From positions 109,089,885 through 109,153,884 of the forward strand of contig NC_063163.1 in NCBI RefSeq assembly GCF_023159225.1: a DNA stretch of 64,000 bases. Direction: 5' to 3'. Source of the stretch: Perognathus longimembris pacificus. Taxonomy: Eukaryota > Chordata > Mammalia > Rodentia > Heteromyidae. Of this stretch, positions 61,246-64,000 are shown one piece after another (the stretch's first letter is position 1; each line of letters starts with the position of its first letter). Under the pieces are notes generated by a model. The model saw nothing but the letters and a program-made list of their open reading frames with translations, searched no databases and was not told the origin of the DNA. The translations under genes and the position numbers were made by a program.

Positions 61246-61363
61246 TGATCTCTCACTAAGAGCACATATTTTAATATGTAACACTAGGTAAAGTTGTGAT
61301 GTGTGTGGATAAGTGTTAGGACTGCAGGGGGATGGAAAGCATTGAGAAGAATTAGATAAAAGA

Positions 61364-61561
61364 GTCAGGAGAGATCTGGGAATATGGCCTAGTGGCGAGA
61401 GTGCTTGCCTCCTATACATAAAGCCCTGGGTTTGATTCCCCAGCACCACATATATAGAAAACGGCCAAAAGTGGCACTGTGGCTCACGTGGTAGAGTGCT
61501 AGCCTTGAGCAAAAAGAAGCCAGGGACAGTGCTCAGGCTCTGAGTCCAAGGCCCAGGACTG

Positions 61562-61600
<39 letters not shown>

Positions 61601-61607
61601 AGGAGAG
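61364..61607 (+). mobile_element. Young IDL-Geo SINE with A34 tail
   Basis: Sense copy with TSD gtcaggagag (61364-61373 and 61598-61607). The uninterrupted tail of 34 A's at 61564-61597 marks a recent insertion. Confidence 0.93.
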
Positions 61608-63060
61608 GATTCCGAGGAGGAGGAGATATCTAGGGAGAAATATTCAGGATGAGAGGAAAGAATGCTTGGAAGATCAGGGCAAAGAGTCTTTCAGGGAGAA
61701 GAAATAAAAACCAAGCAGTAAGAATAAACGAGAGTAGTAAGGAAGACTAGATTGCATAAAGAATTGCAGTTGTAAGTAAAGGGGCGGTTGGAGTTCATAA
61801 GTGTTCTGGAAAGCTATCTGAGAAACTCAAAGCAAGACAGGTGTTCAACTTAATGTTAAAAGTGGTCTCTGGTTGCTTCCAGATAAAACTGGAAGGACCA
61901 AGAATGGAGTCCTTAAGAAATCCAGTCTCTGGGTTGTACAGAGAAGGAGGATGTAGAAAAGCAGCCTAAAGCAAAAACAAAAACAAAATCAACTGATATG
62001 AAAGAAAGGAATTAGAAAAGCAAACCTGAGAAGCCAAAGAAGCAATTCATGAGCAATGGGTGCTTACCACATGCAGTCACCAGGTCAAATATGGCTGGGA
62101 GATGAGGACAGGATGGGATGGAGCACCGATGGGAAGATAACTTGACATGAATGTCCTTTGTGGGGATCGTGGCCAAGAATCTCATCTGGCCTGAAGGGAA
62201 CTAAGGAACTAACTGGAATGCAGGGGGTGGAAGAGAAAGCCCAAACAACTCTCTCAGAAAAGAGTTCTTTTAGGGAAGCAGAGAAATATCATAGTAGAGG
62301 AAGGGGCTTGAGAACATTTCTTTTGCTACAAAGGTAATTCATCATAGGTTCCTGTCAATGACCCTGTGGGAAGAGAAGAGTGAAGACTTAAAAGACAAGG
62401 GAAGGAAATTCAAGAAGCAAAATCCTTGTCCACAGGGAAGAAATGGTCATGGCTTGTGGGAGGAAGGGAGGCAGAAGATTTGGGTATAAATGCAGGCCCC
62501 TGGCGTGCTCGATGGTATGAAGACATAAGACTGTCGTCTACTTTCTCCTTTCTTGTTCAAAGAAGAGCAAGAAGTGAAGAGGAATTGAAGGGCTGAGGAC
62601 GGAGAAGGCCTCAAATAGCTCTGCCAAGCACATGAGAGTAAGCCATGTAAGGAAAAACTCCTGAACTTCAGATCCATCCTGAGGGCTCATTTGAGGTTCT
62701 ATAAAACAAAATTAAGCAAAACTAGCTGTACCTATGGAAAGATCACTAGCCTGGTTTTAACATCCATTGTCCTACTTAATTGCCATGTGATTACAGGCAT
62801 GACCACAAACCTCTCTGGGTCTCAGTTTCTTCCAGTAAAGTGAAAAGGTCATGGGTCATCCATACTTGGAGGCACCAGGAAAAATGCAGGAACCACAGGA
62901 TTTCCTGGTGACTACAGGCACATCAGATCCAGGGATCATCAGTGGTCTTTAGTGTATGGAAGCTTCCTGCTGAGCAAATAACTGTTCTTCTCAATACCCA
63001 GCTGTACCCAGCTCAGTAAGGAAGCCCTGGGCAGAGGATCATGCCAAAGGCCTCTGAAGT
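61608..63060. other. PDGFD intron 1, purine-rich
   Basis: Purine-rich single-copy-looking sequence; no gene or repeat family recognised. Confidence 0.5.
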
Positions 63061-63294
63061 CTAAGACTACTTTCTTTCTTTCTTTTTTTTTTTTTTTTGC
63101 CAGTCCAGGGGCTTAGACTCAGGGGCTGAGCACTGTCCCTGGCCTCTTTTTGCTCAAAGCTAGCACTCTGCCACTTGAGCCACAGCATCACTTCTGGCCA
63201 TTTTCTATATATGTGGTGCTGAGGAATCGAACCCAGGGCTTCATGTATACGAGGCAAGCACTTTTACCACTAGGCCACTTCTAAGACTACTTTC
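63061..63294 (-). mobile_element. IDL-Geo SINE, slightly 5'-truncated, with 14-bp TSD
   Basis: Antisense copy with perfect TSD ctaagactactttc (63061-63074 and 63281-63294). The last bases of the ID end (ccatatccccagccc) are missing. The tail has become a TTTC-type repeat. Confidence 0.92.
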
Positions 63295-64000
63295 AACCTT
63301 GGATGTATATGTTTGGGGAAACTAACTGGCAAGGTAGGATAAACCACACCCCCATCTAATTCACCATTGTCAATCCTCATTCTTTTATACCACCATGTTT
63401 TTAGACTGAAAACATGTCGCTAGCCAGATGAACAGAAATTGAGGTTGCCCTTGTTATTTCCTCAGGCCTTAGAAGTACTAATGAGCAGTGAAACAATTTG
63501 TAGATTACAGCCAAGGAAAGGAAGAGCCACACAGGTGATTCAGAAATGAAAAATTAGCCTTCTGTGATGATGGAACCATTGGCTTTATTATAACAATTAA
63601 ACCTAAGTACTGTCAGCAGCAGTGCCCAACAATCACAAAGAAAGTTTGGGTCTCTGGTGTCACCAGGGCAGTATTTGGTAACATCTCACTATGATAAACT
63701 GAGAAAAATTAATTTTAATTGAATTGACCACACAGCCTCCCACATGAACTGAGAATTACTTGACAAGGACAGGGCAATTATTAATAGTAATATATCAACT
63801 TCTACTCAAATGATCAGTGGGGTTCAGTAGGCATTGCTGGTAGTGACCTTTACAGTTGACACCTTCATTAATGATATGTGAGAAGAAGACCAGCATGTGA
63901 ATGATTTCCAGAGATTACTCTGCCCTGGGTAATTGTTCTAAATGTAAATTCCCAGTAGGACAGTGATAACTTCACTAGAAATGAGCACACAGGTTCCTGG
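63295..64000. other. PDGFD intron 1, no recognisable element
   Basis: Nothing annotatable is seen. Confidence 0.5.

Noticed and set aside
61376..61450. Possible tRNA gene (A- and B-box-like sequence)
   Set aside because: It is the ID half of an IDL-Geo SINE with TSD and A tail, not a folded tRNA gene.
1..64000. A novel biological system
   Set aside because: Both strands show a conserved growth-factor gene, a known retrogene and ordinary repeats; nothing supports an unknown multi-gene system.

Overview
This is mammalian nuclear DNA, most likely from a geomyoid rodent (pocket mouse, kangaroo rat or pocket gopher). It is AT-rich and almost entirely intronic. Its commonest repeat is a two-part SINE made of a tRNA-Ala/ID-like left half and a right half of about 100 bp. 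That matches the IDL-Geo SINE, described only from Geomyoidea (family assignment from memory). About 13 copies are present, and at least seven have near-perfect target-site duplications (TSDs), so the family was active recently. I cannot name the species.

Two genes are supported. PDGFD lies on the minus strand. Exon 2 (27966-28170) and exon 3 (23831-24011) encode most of the CUB domain, join in frame and have canonical splice sites. Positions 1-23830 are therefore intron 3, 24012-27965 intron 2 and 28171-64000 intron 1. DDI1 lies on the plus strand (50910-52106). It is an intact intronless 398-codon retrogene nested antisense in PDGFD intron 1, the same arrangement as in human. It encodes a ubiquitin-like domain, a helical linker and a retropepsin-like protease with the catalytic DSGA motif. 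The two genes are neighbours by position only; nothing in the sequence links their functions.

Layout: 1-6.9 kb is unique intron with scattered SINEs and L1 3' tails. 7.0-9.7 kb is a CpG-rich L1 5' UTR plus the start of ORF1. 10.8-23 kb holds L1 3' ends, an MLT1-type LTR fragment, SINE stacks, MIRs and microsatellites. 23.8-28.2 kb holds the two PDGFD exons, with two related LTR-like elements nearby. 34.2-38.7 kb is an old L1 interrupted by a younger twin-primed L1, itself hit by a SINE. 39.4-40.5 kb is another L1 3' end. 50.3-52.6 kb holds the DDI1 locus. 53-64 kb is AT-rich intron with SINEs and microsatellites.

I found no RNA gene, CRISPR array, operon or evidence of an undescribed biological system. 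The notable signals are structural: the twin-primed nested L1, the 5'-only L1, a right SINE module shared between two SINE types, microsatellites growing from retroposon tails, a CpG-bearing palindrome, and small open frames around DDI1.
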